64,000 bases of DNA from Leptotrichia shahii (GTDB taxonomy: Bacteria > Fusobacteriota > Fusobacteriia > Fusobacteriales > Leptotrichiaceae). Both the position numbers and the translations under genes were made by a program. The stretch is from the NCBI RefSeq assembly GCF_008327825.1, contig NZ_AP019827.1, positions 248,001 through 312,000 of the forward strand, read 5' to 3'. The notes beneath the pieces are model-generated. The model was given only the letters and a program-made list of their open reading frames with translations. It had not been told where the DNA came from and did no database searches. Positions 26,157 to 35,309 of the stretch are shown here, in pieces; position 1 is the first letter of the stretch, and every line of letters begins with the position of its first letter.

Positions 26157-27116
26157 ATGGGAACGGAGTTATTAATAATAGTTAATGTACTATTTATGAT
26201 ATTTTTCTTTGTGATTGCATATTTATCAATACGGTATTTTATTAATCAGATTGAGAAATATCCAAGAATCACATTTGAAGAGGTGTATAATAGTAAAAAG
26301 TTAAGACAGAAGTATAATATTGAGAATAATAAGGCAAATCCTTATGATTATGGTTATAATTTTAAAGAAATTGAGTATAAATCAGGGAAAATTCAGCTTT
26401 ATGGGTGGCTTATTGAAAATAAGGAAGCTGCAAAAACTATGATTATTTCTCATGGGCGTGGTGTGAATAGATTGGCGGCATTACAGTATTTGGGGATGTT
26501 TAAGGATATTGGGCTTGATAAGGAGTATAATTTTTTTATTCCAGATTTGAGAAATTCTGGGAAGTCTGATGTAGCTAGAACTAAGATGGGATATTGCTTT
26601 GGGCAGGATATTTTTCATACTATGGAAATGCTGAATGAAAAGTTTGGAAAGAATAATTTTACGCTTTATGGGTTTTCACAAGGGGGAATGGGGTCTGCCA
26701 TTGCTTCTAAAATGTATATAAAGACACTTAGAAAAAAAGGGATAATTATTGAAAAATTAATATTGGATAGTTCAATTTCAAATATAAGAAAGAGAATTAA
26801 GGAAGATGCAAGAAAACGTCGTGTTCCAAAATTTATTGTAAGTGTTATTGTGAGAATTTTTAATTTTAGAGTTGGAAGTCATCTTGATAAATTAAAATTG
26901 TCATATTTGCTAAAAAGAATACCGACTTTGATAATTCAGTCTAAAAATGATAAAGCAACAACTTACGGAATGCTTATGGAAGAATACAATGAATTGGCAC
27001 AAAATGAACATATTAGATTAAAGGTTTTTGAAAAAGGTTCACACACTAGAATTTATGCTGATCCTGATTGCAAAGATGAATATGCCAAAGCAGTAAAGGA
27101 ATTTTTGGTAAATTAA
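26157..27116 (+). CDS. Membrane-anchored alpha/beta hydrolase
   Basis: A 319-residue protein with one N-terminal membrane segment (about residues 5-28) followed by an alpha/beta hydrolase domain of the YqkD/FrsA-like type. Visible are IISHGRGVNRLA (oxyanion region), FFIPDLRNSGKSD, the nucleophile S174 in YGFSQGG, an acid in TLIIQSKNDKATTYG and the final histidine in EKGSHTRIY. The expected topology places the domain either outside the inner membrane or on its inner face; the charged residues near 28-35 favour the cytoplasm. The substrate is unknown. It has a TAGGAG site and lies 32 bp before a transporter gene, perhaps co-transcribed. Confidence 0.8.
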   Translation: MGTELLIIVNVLFMIFFFVIAYLSIRYFINQIEKYPRITFEEVYNSKKLRQKYNIENNKANPYDYGYNFKEIEYKSGKIQLYGWLIENKEAAKTMIISHGRGVNRLAALQYLGMFKDIGLDKEYNFFIPDLRNSGKSDVARTKMGYCFGQDIFHTMEMLNEKFGKNNFTLYGFSQGGMGSAIASKMYIKTLRKKGIIIEKLILDSSISNIRKRIKEDARKRRVPKFIVSVIVRIFNFRVGSHLDKLKLSYLLKRIPTLIIQSKNDKATTYGMLMEEYNELAQNEHIRLKVFEKGSHTRIYADPDCKDEYAKAVKEFLVN

Positions 27117-27148
27117 TATAAATTAAAAGCAGAAAGGTAAAAAAATTA

Positions 27149-28477
27149 ATGAGTTCAAGGTTAACGAAAAAAAGTTATATAATTTATGGGCTTGGTGTTT
27201 CATATTTTATGATTGACCAGATTTATAATCAATGGCTGTCGTATTATTATTTGCCGCCTGAAACGGAAAAAAATTTAGTTCCGTTGCTAAAGCCTCAATA
27301 TTTAGTTCTGGCATTTATTTTTGCGAGGATTATTGATGCAATATCAGATCCTGTAGTAGGATTTTTATCAGACAATTCCAAATCACGTTTTGGAAAAAGG
27401 TCAATATTTATGCTAATTGGAGGATTACCGCTTGGACTTCTTACAATTATGTATTTTTATCCAGTTAAAAGTTCGCAGCTGGTAACACTTATTTATTTGT
27501 CAATTGTTGGAGGACTGTATTTTACAGCTTATACTTTGGTTGCAGCACCGTATAATGCCTTAATTCCAGATTTGGCTTCCAATAAGGAGGAAAGACTTAA
27601 CTTATCTACGATGCAGTCGACTTTTAGGCTTATATTTACTGGTATTGCGATGGTTCTGCCTGGTATTTTGATTTCAAAATTGGGAAGAATAAATGGAGTT
27701 CTAAATACAGAAGTTGGAATACGTAAAACAGTAATTTTGATTACAATATTGTCAGTTTTGGGAATTTATGCGTGCGTATTTTTTCTAAAGGAAAAACAGC
27801 TTACACAAAATCGCCCTAAGACTGAATCACTAGGATTTATGAAATCAATTTCACATTTGAAGAATAAAGAAATTATTTTGTATTTTTTGGGATATTTCTT
27901 TTTCTTTTGTGGATTTAATATACTTCGTGGGGATTTGACGTATTATTTGAGTGCTGTAATGCAAAAGGACATAAAGTATTTGACTGTAATATCAGTTGTG
28001 CTATTTGGGATGGCGGGGCTGTTTTTTCCAATTACAAACAAGTTTGGGAAAAAATATTCGTATAAGAAAATATTGATTGTGGATATGCTGCTTTTAATAA
28101 TCGGTACCTTTGGACTGCTGTTCATTAATAAAAATAATTCGATTTTTGCATATTTGCTTTTTGTAATTTGTGGAACAGGATTAAGTGGTGCAGCGTTTAT
28201 TTTCCCACAGGCAATGCTTAGTGAAATTTCTGCAAAGCTGTCAGAAATAAAAAAAGTAAGTTTGGAAGGCTTTATGTTTGGAATACAGGGAATGTTTTTA
28301 AAATTGGCATTTCTAGTTCAGCAGGTTGTTCAGTCAACTTTGTTAGTTGCTGGAAATCAAAATATTCAAAATGGCGTAAAAGGTGCAACTGAACTGGGGG
28401 TTAAGATAACGCTTGTTGTGGCATTGGTTCTGTTTGGTGTTTCATTGTTTTTTTATAATTTAAAAAAGGAAGATTAA
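27149..28477 (+). CDS. Glycoside-pentoside-hexuronide (GPH)-type sugar:cation symporter
   Basis: A 442-residue inner-membrane transporter of the MFS/GPH group, with about twelve hydrophobic segments. The marker is FARIIDAISDPVVGFLSDNSKSRFGKRSIFM, the GPH version of the loop 2-3 motif with the two conserved aspartates in DAISDP. These carriers move melibiose-like sugars, pentosides or hexuronides with H+ or Na+. Hydrolase upstream and transketolase downstream fit sugar use, though no glycosidase is nearby and the substrate is open. AAAGG lies 11-12 nt before ATG 27149. Confidence 0.82.
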   Translation: MSSRLTKKSYIIYGLGVSYFMIDQIYNQWLSYYYLPPETEKNLVPLLKPQYLVLAFIFARIIDAISDPVVGFLSDNSKSRFGKRSIFMLIGGLPLGLLTIMYFYPVKSSQLVTLIYLSIVGGLYFTAYTLVAAPYNALIPDLASNKEERLNLSTMQSTFRLIFTGIAMVLPGILISKLGRINGVLNTEVGIRKTVILITILSVLGIYACVFFLKEKQLTQNRPKTESLGFMKSISHLKNKEIILYFLGYFFFFCGFNILRGDLTYYLSAVMQKDIKYLTVISVVLFGMAGLFFPITNKFGKKYSYKKILIVDMLLLIIGTFGLLFINKNNSIFAYLLFVICGTGLSGAAFIFPQAMLSEISAKLSEIKKVSLEGFMFGIQGMFLKLAFLVQQVVQSTLLVAGNQNIQNGVKGATELGVKITLVVALVLFGVSLFFYNLKKED

Positions 28478-28521
28478 TTTAGTTAATTATTATTGTTTAT
28501 AAATAAAAAATGGAGGTTTTT

Positions 28522-29340
28522 ATGGAAATAAGAGATTTGCAAAAAAAGGCAAAAATATTGAGGAAAGATATTATTGAAATGGTTTATGGAGCGAAATCGG
28601 GGCATCCAGGAGGTTCGCTTTCAATTGCTGATATTTTGGCTGTGCTTTACTGGAAAGAAATGAATATTGATCCAAAAAATCCAAAAATGGAAAACAGAGA
28701 TAGGCTGGTGCTTAGTAAAGGCCATGCAGCTCCTGCACTTTATGCAGCTTTAATTGAGAAAGGATTTTTAGGCGAAGAAGGGAAAAATCTTATTCCAACA
28801 TTGAGAAAATGGAATTCTCCGCTTCAAGGGCATCCTGACATGAAAAAACTGTCTGGAGTTGAAATGTCAACTGGTTCACTTGGACAAGGGCTTTCTGCCG
28901 CAAATGGAATGGCTTTGAGTGCGAAAATTTATAAAAATAATTATAGAGTTTATGCAATTTTGGGAGATGGAGAATTGCAGGAAGGGCAAATTTGGGAAGC
29001 GGTTATGACTGCTGCACACTATAAACTTGATAATTTAGTTGCAATAGTTGATTATAACAATTTACAAATTGATGGAAAAGTTTCGGATGTAATGAATGTT
29101 GCTCCGATTGGAGAAAAATTTGAGGCATTTGATTGGAATGCAATTGAAATTGATGGACATAATTATGAAGAAATTATAAATGCCCTTAATACAGCAAGAA
29201 CAGTTAAAGATAAGCCAACAGTTATCGTTGCAAATACTATAAAAGGCAAAGGCGTTTCATTTATGGAAAATAATGCAGGATTCCATGGAGCTGCTCCGAA
29301 TGAGGAAGAATATAAAAAAGCGATGGAAGAATTGAACTAA
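28522..29340 (+). CDS. Transketolase, N-terminal subunit
   Basis: The thiamine-diphosphate-binding half of a split transketolase of the non-oxidative pentose phosphate route. The 272-residue product has [20 protein letters not shown], the substrate-contact [27 protein letters not shown] and the TPP motif [13 protein letters not shown]...[14 protein letters not shown] 28522 is the likely start, as GGAGG (28512-28516) lies 5 nt before it; ATG 28510 overlaps that site. Split transketolases of two adjacent genes are common in anaerobic bacteria. The partner follows after 304 bp. Confidence 0.92.
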   Translation: MEIRDLQKKAKILRKDIIEMVYGAKSGHPGGSLSIADILAVLYWKEMNIDPKNPKMENRDRLVLSKGHAAPALYAALIEKGFLGEEGKNLIPTLRKWNSPLQGHPDMKKLSGVEMSTGSLGQGLSAANGMALSAKIYKNNYRVYAILGDGELQEGQIWEAVMTAAHYKLDNLVAIVDYNNLQIDGKVSDVMNVAPIGEKFEAFDWNAIEIDGHNYEEIINALNTARTVKDKPTVIVANTIKGKGVSFMENNAGFHGAAPNEEEYKKAMEELN

Positions 29341-29644
29341 GATTAAAATTCAGATTTTTAAATAGAATAGCAATTAGAAGTAAAAGTTGTAAAAAGTAGA
29401 TTCGCTTGGAAGTAATAGTATTTAAAATTATGAAAAAACAAATATTTTGAAGCAAAGCAGCTTAGTTCTTTATAAAAAATAAAAAGAATTGAGTTGATGA
29501 ACATATCTATTTATTTATACAGAAAGAAATTCTGCCCTTTTTTAAAGAAGAGGAGAAAATAAACAGGAAAAGCTATATTAATAGGATTTCATAAATTTTT
29601 ACAAATAAGCAAATATCAATATTAAAAATAGGAGAATAATAACA
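29341..29644 (+). other. 304-bp spacer between transketolase halves
   Basis: An unusually long gap for a split enzyme. It contains AAGCAAAGCAGCTT (29450-29463), possibly a worn relative of the CAAGGGG hairpins, and a weak TTCTTT/AAAGAA stem near 29467-29490. No gene or clear promoter is seen. Confidence 0.5.
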
Positions 29645-30571
29645 ATGGAAAAAAAATCAACTAGAGTGGCTTATGGGGAAACACTGGTTAAATTGGGGAA
29701 AATAAATAAAGATATAGTAGTACTGGAAGCTGATTTGTCAAAATCGACAATGACTGCATATTTCCAAAAGGAATTTCCAGAAAGACATATAAACATTGGA
29801 ATTGCAGAAGCTGACATGATTGCAACCGCAGCAGGAATTGCAACAACTGGTAAAATAGCATTTGCTTCGACTTTTGCACATTTTGCAGCAGGACGTGCTT
29901 TTGATCAAATTAGAAATTCGGTAGCATATACTCAATTAAATGTAAAAATTTGTCCGACTCACGCAGGAATTTCGTTAGGAGAAGATGGAGGTTCGCATCA
30001 ATCAGTTGAAGATGTGGCTTTAATGCGTGCAGTTCCAGGAATGGTTGTATTATCTCCAGCAGATGCAGTTGAAACAGAGAAAATGATCTTTGCAGTAGCC
30101 GAATATGAAGGACCTGTTTATGTAAGACTTGGAAGATTGAATATTCCAGTATTATTTGATGAAAATTATAAATTTGAAATAGGAAAAGCTGTAACTTTGA
30201 CACAAGGTAATGATGTGGCAATATTAGCAACAGGACTTATGGTTTCAGAAGCCTTAAAAGCTGCAAAAGTATTGGAAGAAAAAGGTATAAAAGCAAGAGT
30301 AATTAATGTTTCAACAATAAAACCGCTTGATAAAGAAACAGTTTTAAAAGCTGCAAAAGAATGTAAATTTATTGTAACAAGTGAAGAACATTCAGTAATT
30401 GGCGGATTAGGTAGTGCAGTTTCAGAATACTTATCAGAAGTTCATCCAACAAAAGTAATAAGACATGGAATACAAGATATTTTTGGACAAAGTGCAGATG
30501 GAGAAACTATGCTTACAAATTATGGATTAAGAGCTAAAAATATTGCAGAAGCAGTTTTAAAAAATATTTAA
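29645..30571 (+). CDS. Transketolase, C-terminal subunit
   Basis: The pyrimidine-binding half of the split transketolase, 308 residues. It begins with TRVAYGETLVKLGKINKDIVVLEADLSKST, then has the family segments FPERHINIGIAEADMIATAAGIA (catalytic glutamate in GIAE), FASTFAHFAAGRAFDQIRNSVAY, and HAGISLGEDGGSHQSVEDVAL. Residues 190-308 form the C-terminal Rossmann-like domain. It works as a heterotetramer with the preceding product. An AGGAG site is 8-9 nt upstream. Confidence 0.93.
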   Translation: MEKKSTRVAYGETLVKLGKINKDIVVLEADLSKSTMTAYFQKEFPERHINIGIAEADMIATAAGIATTGKIAFASTFAHFAAGRAFDQIRNSVAYTQLNVKICPTHAGISLGEDGGSHQSVEDVALMRAVPGMVVLSPADAVETEKMIFAVAEYEGPVYVRLGRLNIPVLFDENYKFEIGKAVTLTQGNDVAILATGLMVSEALKAAKVLEEKGIKARVINVSTIKPLDKETVLKAAKECKFIVTSEEHSVIGGLGSAVSEYLSEVHPTKVIRHGIQDIFGQSADGETMLTNYGLRAKNIAEAVLKNI

Positions 30572-30602
30572 TTGGGAAAATATTTTTGGAAATTTTATAT
30601 AC

Positions 30603-30631
30603 TTGCATTTGTCTTTTAAATATGCTATAAT
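30603..30631 (+). promoter_or_regulatory. Strong promoter of tuf
   Basis: TTGCAT (30603-30608), 17 nt and TATAAT (30626-30631) with an upstream TG (extended -10, TGCTATAAT). It lies 65 nt before the start codon, as expected for a highly expressed gene. Confidence 0.75.
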
Positions 30632-30695
30632 CAAAATGCTATAAAATACATTAATAAAAAACAAAAAAATAAAATAAAATGGAGGAAAAATTAAA

Positions 30696-31880
30696 ATGGC
30701 AAAAGCTAAATTTGAGAGAAGCAAACCACACGTAAACATAGGGACAATAGGTCACGTTGACCACGGTAAGACAACAACAACAGCAGCAATTTCAAAAGTA
30801 TTATCTGAAAAAGGTCTAGCTGAAAAAGTTGACTTCGAAAACATTGACCAAGCCCCTGAAGAAAGAGAAAGAGGGATTACAATTAACACAGCTCACATTG
30901 AGTATGAAACAGAAAAAAGACACTACGCTCACGTAGACTGTCCAGGCCATGCTGACTATGTAAAAAACATGATTACAGGGGCAGCACAAATGGATGGAGC
31001 TATCTTAGTAGTATCAGCAGCTGACGGTCCAATGCCTCAAACAAGAGAACACATCTTGCTGGCAAGACAAGTTGGAGTTCCTTACATTGTAGTATACTTG
31101 AACAAGGTAGACATGGTAGATGACGAAGAGTTATTAGAATTAGTAGAAATGGAAGTAAGAGAACTATTGAACGAATATGGATTCCCAGGAGATGACGTGC
31201 CAGTAATCAAAGGGTCTTCATTAGGAGCATTAAATGGGGAACAAAAATGGGTAGATGCAATTGCAGAACTAATGGACGCAGTGGATGAATATATTCCGAC
31301 ACCAGAAAGACCAGTTGACCAACCATTCCTGATGCCAATTGAAGATGTATTTACAATTACAGGAAGAGGAACAGTAGTAACAGGAAGAGTAGAAAGAGGA
31401 GTAGTGAAAGTTGGGGAAGAAGTAGAAATTGTAGGAATCAAGCCAACTTCAAAAACTACAGTAACAGGAGTAGAAATGTTCAGAAAATTATTGGATTCAG
31501 GACAAGCTGGAGATAATATAGGAGCATTGCTAAGAGGAACTAAGAAAGAAGAAGTGGAAAGAGGGCAAGTACTTGCAAAACCAGGAACAATCACTCCACA
31601 TACAGGATTTAAATCAGAAGTATATGTATTGACAAAAGATGAAGGAGGAAGACATACACCATTCTTCACAGGATACAAGCCACAATTCTACTTCAGAACG
31701 ACTGACATTACAGGAGAAGTAAACTTACCAGAAGGAGTAGAAATGGTAATGCCTGGAGACAACATAGAAATGACAGTGGAACTAATTCACCCAATCGCAA
31801 TGGAAGAAGGATTAAGATTTGCGATAAGAGAAGGTGGAAGAACAGTAGCTTCAGGAGTAGTTGCAACTATTACTAAGTAG
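30696..31880 (+). CDS. tuf: Elongation factor Tu
   Basis: EF-Tu is the GTPase that carries aminoacyl-tRNA to the ribosome. The 394-residue product is full length. The G motifs are GHVDHGKT (G1), DCPGHADY (G3), NKVDM (G4) and the SSLGAL segment (G5, SAL-like); domains 2 and 3 follow, ending VVATITK. GGAGG precedes the ATG. Codon choice is visibly different from neighbours (more C-ending codons such as AAC, CAC, TTC), as in highly expressed genes. It stands alone here, away from the str operon, with its own promoter and terminator. Confidence 0.98.
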   Translation: MAKAKFERSKPHVNIGTIGHVDHGKTTTTAAISKVLSEKGLAEKVDFENIDQAPEERERGITINTAHIEYETEKRHYAHVDCPGHADYVKNMITGAAQMDGAILVVSAADGPMPQTREHILLARQVGVPYIVVYLNKVDMVDDEELLELVEMEVRELLNEYGFPGDDVPVIKGSSLGALNGEQKWVDAIAELMDAVDEYIPTPERPVDQPFLMPIEDVFTITGRGTVVTGRVERGVVKVGEEVEIVGIKPTSKTTVTGVEMFRKLLDSGQAGDNIGALLRGTKKEEVERGQVLAKPGTITPHTGFKSEVYVLTKDEGGRHTPFFTGYKPQFYFRTTDITGEVNLPEGVEMVMPGDNIEMTVELIHPIAMEEGLRFAIREGGRTVASGVVATITK

Positions 31881-31946
31881 TTATGAGTTCTTAAAATTAA
31901 GGTTATTTTATTAAAATAAGATTTTTATAATCAAAAAATAATTTAT

Positions 31947-31998
31947 ATAGCACTCGATTAAATAAATTTTCATAAAATTATCGTGTGCTATTGTTTTT
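31947..31998 (+). terminator. Terminator of tuf
   Basis: ATAGCACTCGAT (31947-31958) pairs, with one mismatch, with ATCGTGTGCTAT (31980-31991), followed by TGTTTTT. Confidence 0.8.
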
Positions 31999-32222
31999 AA
32001 AAGAAAAATAAGGTATACTATATTACATAATAAGATTTATTTTAAATACAGATTAAGTTTATCAGTTAATAAAGATTTTTAGTTATGTTTATAAAAAATT
32101 TATGTAAAGAGGAAATAAATAGAATTTTAGATCGAAATGTAAACTATTACTAAGTAATTGCTTGATTAAATTAAAGTGGTTCAATAAATTTTTAAAATTA
32201 TTTTCTAAATTTTAAAAAAGAC
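31999..32222 (+). other. A/T-rich spacer upstream of the outer-membrane protein gene
   Basis: Part of a 428-bp intergenic stretch. It contains no gene; at 32142-32156 fifteen bases match the last codons of tuf exactly, which may be chance or a trace of recombination. Confidence 0.4.
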
Positions 32223-32251
32223 TTTACAAATTTATATTATTATGGTAAAAT
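32223..32251 (+). promoter_or_regulatory. Promoter of the outer-membrane protein gene
   Basis: TTTACA (32223-32228), 17 nt and TAAAAT (32246-32251) with an upstream TG (TGGTAAAAT). The start codon is 58 nt downstream. Confidence 0.6.
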
Positions 32252-32308
32252 TAACTGTGAATCGTTAAGATATATATTTGTTAAAATTATTTTTAGGAGG
32301 AAAAAACA

Positions 32309-33409
32309 ATGAAAAAAGTATTAGGAGTATTAGCATTAGTTTTAAGCGTATCTAGTTTAGCAATCGCTGATCAAGAACAAGATACATTAAAAGAAATTCA
32401 TTTCTCTTCAGAATTAAGACAAACTTACACAGATAAAAAATCAAATACAGGAAATGGATTAGGAATTGCAGGATTTAGAGGAGAAAACAAAGAAAAAACT
32501 AAATGGAAAAATGTTCTTGGTGGAGATTTACGTTTAGTAGATGAAGGAAATTTAGGATTAAGATTTGAATTTCAAAATGATCAAGATAGAGTTGAAAATC
32601 CTTTTAATTACAAAACTAAAACAGGTACAAAAGGAACTGTTGATAAAGCTCAAACTTGGGAAAATGATATTGCATTATATAAAGATATTAAATTAGGTGC
32701 TTGGACTGCTAAATGGGATTTGGGATGGAAATATAAATCTACAAATGGTAATGGTAGATATGCAGGACATAGAGGAACATCAAATGAAATTTATGTAGGA
32801 CCAGAATTTGGAATTAATTTCTTTGGTCAACATTTTGATGGGAAAGCTCAATTTGTATATTTTGACCAATCAGGAGAAAAAGATGCAGATAATGCATGGT
32901 CTGGAAATGATTTCAAAAATGGAAAAACAAGTGGTGTAGGTGGTAATTTTGATTTAACAACTAATGGTAAAGTTTTTGATAATGGAGCCGGGAATTTAAA
33001 TTACTATATTACTTTAAATAACCATTTAAGAGATGCAAACGGTAAATTAACTGAAACTGGAAAAGATGCTAAATCTACTGTATATTTAGACTATGTAACT
33101 GGTGCAACTTATAAAACACCTGAATTAGCAGGATTCTATGGGTTAGTTAATACTGAAAATGAATGGGAAAAACAAACTGCTAGACATGGTTTCAAAAATA
33201 ACTTCTCAGTATGGACTGGATTAGGATATAAAACAGGAATTGATTTGTCAGTAGGAACATTGACATTAAATCCTGAAGTTAAATACAGAGTTGTTAATAA
33301 AGAAACTGTTAAAGGATATGCTAACGATGGACGTTATAACACTGATAAATACACAAGAGAATACAATGAATTAAGAGCAGGATTAAACGTTGGATTAGAA
33401 GTTAAATAG
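32309..33409 (+). CDS. Outer-membrane beta-barrel protein (porin-like)
   Basis: A 366-residue secreted protein. The signal peptide MKKVLGVLALVLSVSSLAIA is probably cut after A20. The mature part is composed of amphipathic strands with many K, D, G and aromatic residues (LRFEFQNDQD, LGAWTAKWDLGWKYKS, GLGYKTGIDLSV), ending with a strand LRAGLNVGLEVK. The spacing of strands suggests 14-16 of them, as in fusobacterial FomA-type major outer-membrane proteins, though it is not clearly FomA itself. A strong GGAGG site, own promoter and terminator point to high, independent expression. Diffusion of solutes or adhesion are possible roles. Confidence 0.75.
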   Translation: MKKVLGVLALVLSVSSLAIADQEQDTLKEIHFSSELRQTYTDKKSNTGNGLGIAGFRGENKEKTKWKNVLGGDLRLVDEGNLGLRFEFQNDQDRVENPFNYKTKTGTKGTVDKAQTWENDIALYKDIKLGAWTAKWDLGWKYKSTNGNGRYAGHRGTSNEIYVGPEFGINFFGQHFDGKAQFVYFDQSGEKDADNAWSGNDFKNGKTSGVGGNFDLTTNGKVFDNGAGNLNYYITLNNHLRDANGKLTETGKDAKSTVYLDYVTGATYKTPELAGFYGLVNTENEWEKQTARHGFKNNFSVWTGLGYKTGIDLSVGTLTLNPEVKYRVVNKETVKGYANDGRYNTDKYTREYNELRAGLNVGLEVK

Positions 33410-33437
33410 TTTATTTTAATTAGATTCATATTTAAAA

Positions 33438-33468
33438 GGGATGAAGAAGTTATTTCATCTCTTTTTTT
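33438..33468 (+). terminator. Terminator of the outer-membrane protein gene
   Basis: GGGATGAA (33438-33445) pairs with TTCATCTC (33454-33461), one G-U pair, and is followed by seven T residues. Confidence 0.85.
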
Positions 33469-33551
33469 AGTATTTTTTAAAGAAAATAATATTAAATAAG
33501 ATCAAAAAATTTCAAATCTGGTAAAAATATCAAAAAAATTTTTAAAATAAG

Positions 33552-33580
33552 TTGACAAAATTAAAAAAATATATTATAAT
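33552..33580 (+). promoter_or_regulatory. Consensus promoter of tRNA-Leu
   Basis: A perfect match to the vegetative consensus: TTGACA (33552-33557), 17 nt, TATAAT (33575-33580), 21 nt before the tRNA. Confidence 0.85.
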
Positions 33581-33601
33581 AATTAGGTAATTTAAAAATT
33601 A

Positions 33602-33687
33602 GCCCGAGTGGTGAAATTGGTAGACGCAACGGACTCAAAATCCGTCGATTTTATATCGTGCCGGTTCGACTCCGGCCTCGGGCACCA
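33602..33687 (+). tRNA. tRNA-Leu (anticodon CAA)
   Basis: The acceptor arms GCCCGAG and CTCGGGC pair fully. The anticodon loop CTCAAAA gives CAA, which reads UUG. A long variable arm (around GTCGATTTTATATCGTGCC) marks it as a class II tRNA, as for leucine; the T arm is CCGG-TTCGACT-CCGG. The terminal CCA is encoded. It has a private consensus promoter and terminator. Confidence 0.95.
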
Positions 33688-33718
33688 ATAATATAATTAA
33701 ATTTTTTCATAATAAATC

Positions 33719-33746
33719 ACACTCTACATTTTTAGAGTGTTTTTTA
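33719..33746 (+). terminator. Terminator of tRNA-Leu
   Basis: ACACTCTA (33719-33726) and TAGAGTGT (33733-33740) form a perfect 8-bp stem with loop CATTTT, followed by T residues. Confidence 0.88.
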
Positions 33747-33980
33747 TTTATTGAAATTAAGTGATAAAGATAAAGAAAACTAAAAATAAAAATTTCTTGA
33801 AATTATAAAATAAAAATGATACCATTATGACAAGAGAAAATAAACTTGAAAATATAGATTTTGACTTGGATAGTATTGAAGCGCTATTTGAGTAATAAGA
33901 TATATCATATTTACAGCAATTCAAAAGCTATTCAGGAAAAATCAAAAGAGTAAAAAAGAATTAAAATTTGGAGGGAAAAA

Positions 33981-35309
33981 GTGGAAAAAAGAGCGACAAT
34001 AATAACTTATGGTTGTCAGATGAACGTAAATGAAAGTGCAAAAATGAAGCAGATGTTGCAAACAATGGGATACAGTATGACTGAAGATATTGAAAATACA
34101 GATTTAGTATTTTTGAATACTTGTACAGTTAGAGAAGGTGCAGCTGTTAAAGTGTATGGAAAACTTGGAGATTTGAAGAGAATTAAAGAAGAAAAAGATG
34201 GGAAAATGATTATTGGAGTTACGGGGTGCCTGGCTCAGGAAGTAAGAGATGAGTTTATTAAAAAGACGCCTTATGTTGACTTGGTGCTTGGGAATCAAAA
34301 TATTGGGAGAATTCCTGATCTTTTAGAAAGAATTGAGGCTGGGGAAGAAACGCATATTGTTATGGTAGAAGATGAGGATGAACTGCCAACTAGAGTGGAT
34401 GCTGACTTTGGAGATGATATTGTGGCTTCCATTTCGATAACTTATGGATGTAATAATTACTGTACTTTCTGTATTGTGCCTTATGTGCGTGGAATGGAAC
34501 GTTCTGTGCCTCTTAATGAAGTCGTGAGGGATGTCGAGCAGTATACTAAGAAGGGATATAAGGAAATATTGTTTTTGGGTCAAAATGTAAATTCTTATGG
34601 AAGTGATTTTGCAAATGGAAAAGATAATTTTGCTGAACTTTTGGAGCAAAGTGCAAATGTGGAAGGGGATTTCTGGATAAAATATGTATCGCCACATCCA
34701 AAGGACTTTAGTGACGAAGTAATTGATACGATTGCAAGAAATCCTAAAATAGCTAGAATGTTACATTTGCCATTACAATCAGGATCTACGAAAATTTTGG
34801 ATGCAATGAATAGAGGATATACAAAGGAGGAATTTATTGCACTTGCTAAGAAAATTAAGCAAAAAGTACCTGATATTGGGCTTACAACTGATATTATTGT
34901 AGGATTTCCAGGAGAAACTGATGAGGATTTTCAAGATACGATGGATGTTGTAAATGAAGTTGGATTTGAAAATGCGTTTATGTTTATGTATTCTAAAAGA
35001 ACAGGAACTCCTGCGGCTACAATGGAAAAGCAAGTTGACGAGCATATAAAAAATGAGAGATTACAACAGCTTATGAGATTGCAAAATATGAAGGCAAAGG
35101 AAGAAAGTCAAAAGTATTTAGGGAAAATTGTAAAAGTTTTAGTTGAAGGACCGAGCAAAAAAAATCCTGAAATGTTGACTGGTAGAAGTTCTACGCATAA
35201 AATAGTTTTATTTAAAAGTGATAGAAAGGATCTAAAGGGAAAATTTGTGAATACAAAAATTTATGATGCTAAGACATGGACATTATATGGAGAGTTGGTG
35301 GAGGAATAA
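33981..35309 (+). CDS. miaB: tRNA-2-methylthio-N6-dimethylallyladenosine synthase MiaB
   Basis: A radical-SAM methylthiotransferase that converts i6A37 to ms2i6A37 in tRNAs. The 442-residue product has the UPF0004 domain with cysteines in TYGCQMNVNES, NTCTVREGA and GVTGCLAQE for the second FeS cluster, the CX3CX2C radical motif GCNNYCTFCIVPYVRGMERS, and a C-terminal TRAM domain. The VPYVRG and LPLQSGS forms favour MiaB over MtaB or RimO. It starts at GTG 33981 after GGAGGG. rho begins at the base after its stop codon, so the two are probably translated in tandem. Confidence 0.94.
   Translation: MEKRATIITYGCQMNVNESAKMKQMLQTMGYSMTEDIENTDLVFLNTCTVREGAAVKVYGKLGDLKRIKEEKDGKMIIGVTGCLAQEVRDEFIKKTPYVDLVLGNQNIGRIPDLLERIEAGEETHIVMVEDEDELPTRVDADFGDDIVASISITYGCNNYCTFCIVPYVRGMERSVPLNEVVRDVEQYTKKGYKEILFLGQNVNSYGSDFANGKDNFAELLEQSANVEGDFWIKYVSPHPKDFSDEVIDTIARNPKIARMLHLPLQSGSTKILDAMNRGYTKEEFIALAKKIKQKVPDIGLTTDIIVGFPGETDEDFQDTMDVVNEVGFENAFMFMYSKRTGTPAATMEKQVDEHIKNERLQQLMRLQNMKAKEESQKYLGKIVKVLVEGPSKKNPEMLTGRSSTHKIVLFKSDRKDLKGKFVNTKIYDAKTWTLYGELVEE

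Noticed and set aside
31082-31678. Long open frame (198 codons) on the strand opposite tuf
   Set aside because: Its existence follows from the biased codons of EF-Tu; the product is S/T/P-rich without any domain, and it has no ribosome site.
32142-32156. 15-bp exact match to the last codons of tuf
   Set aside because: Similarity does not extend to either side and the sequence is A/T-rich, so chance cannot be excluded; not enough for a claim of a lost second tuf.
33827-33895. 22-codon frame between tRNA-Leu and miaB (MTRENKLENIDFDLDSIEAL)
   Set aside because: No ribosome-binding site and no clear promoter; may be a remnant, but cannot be supported as a gene.
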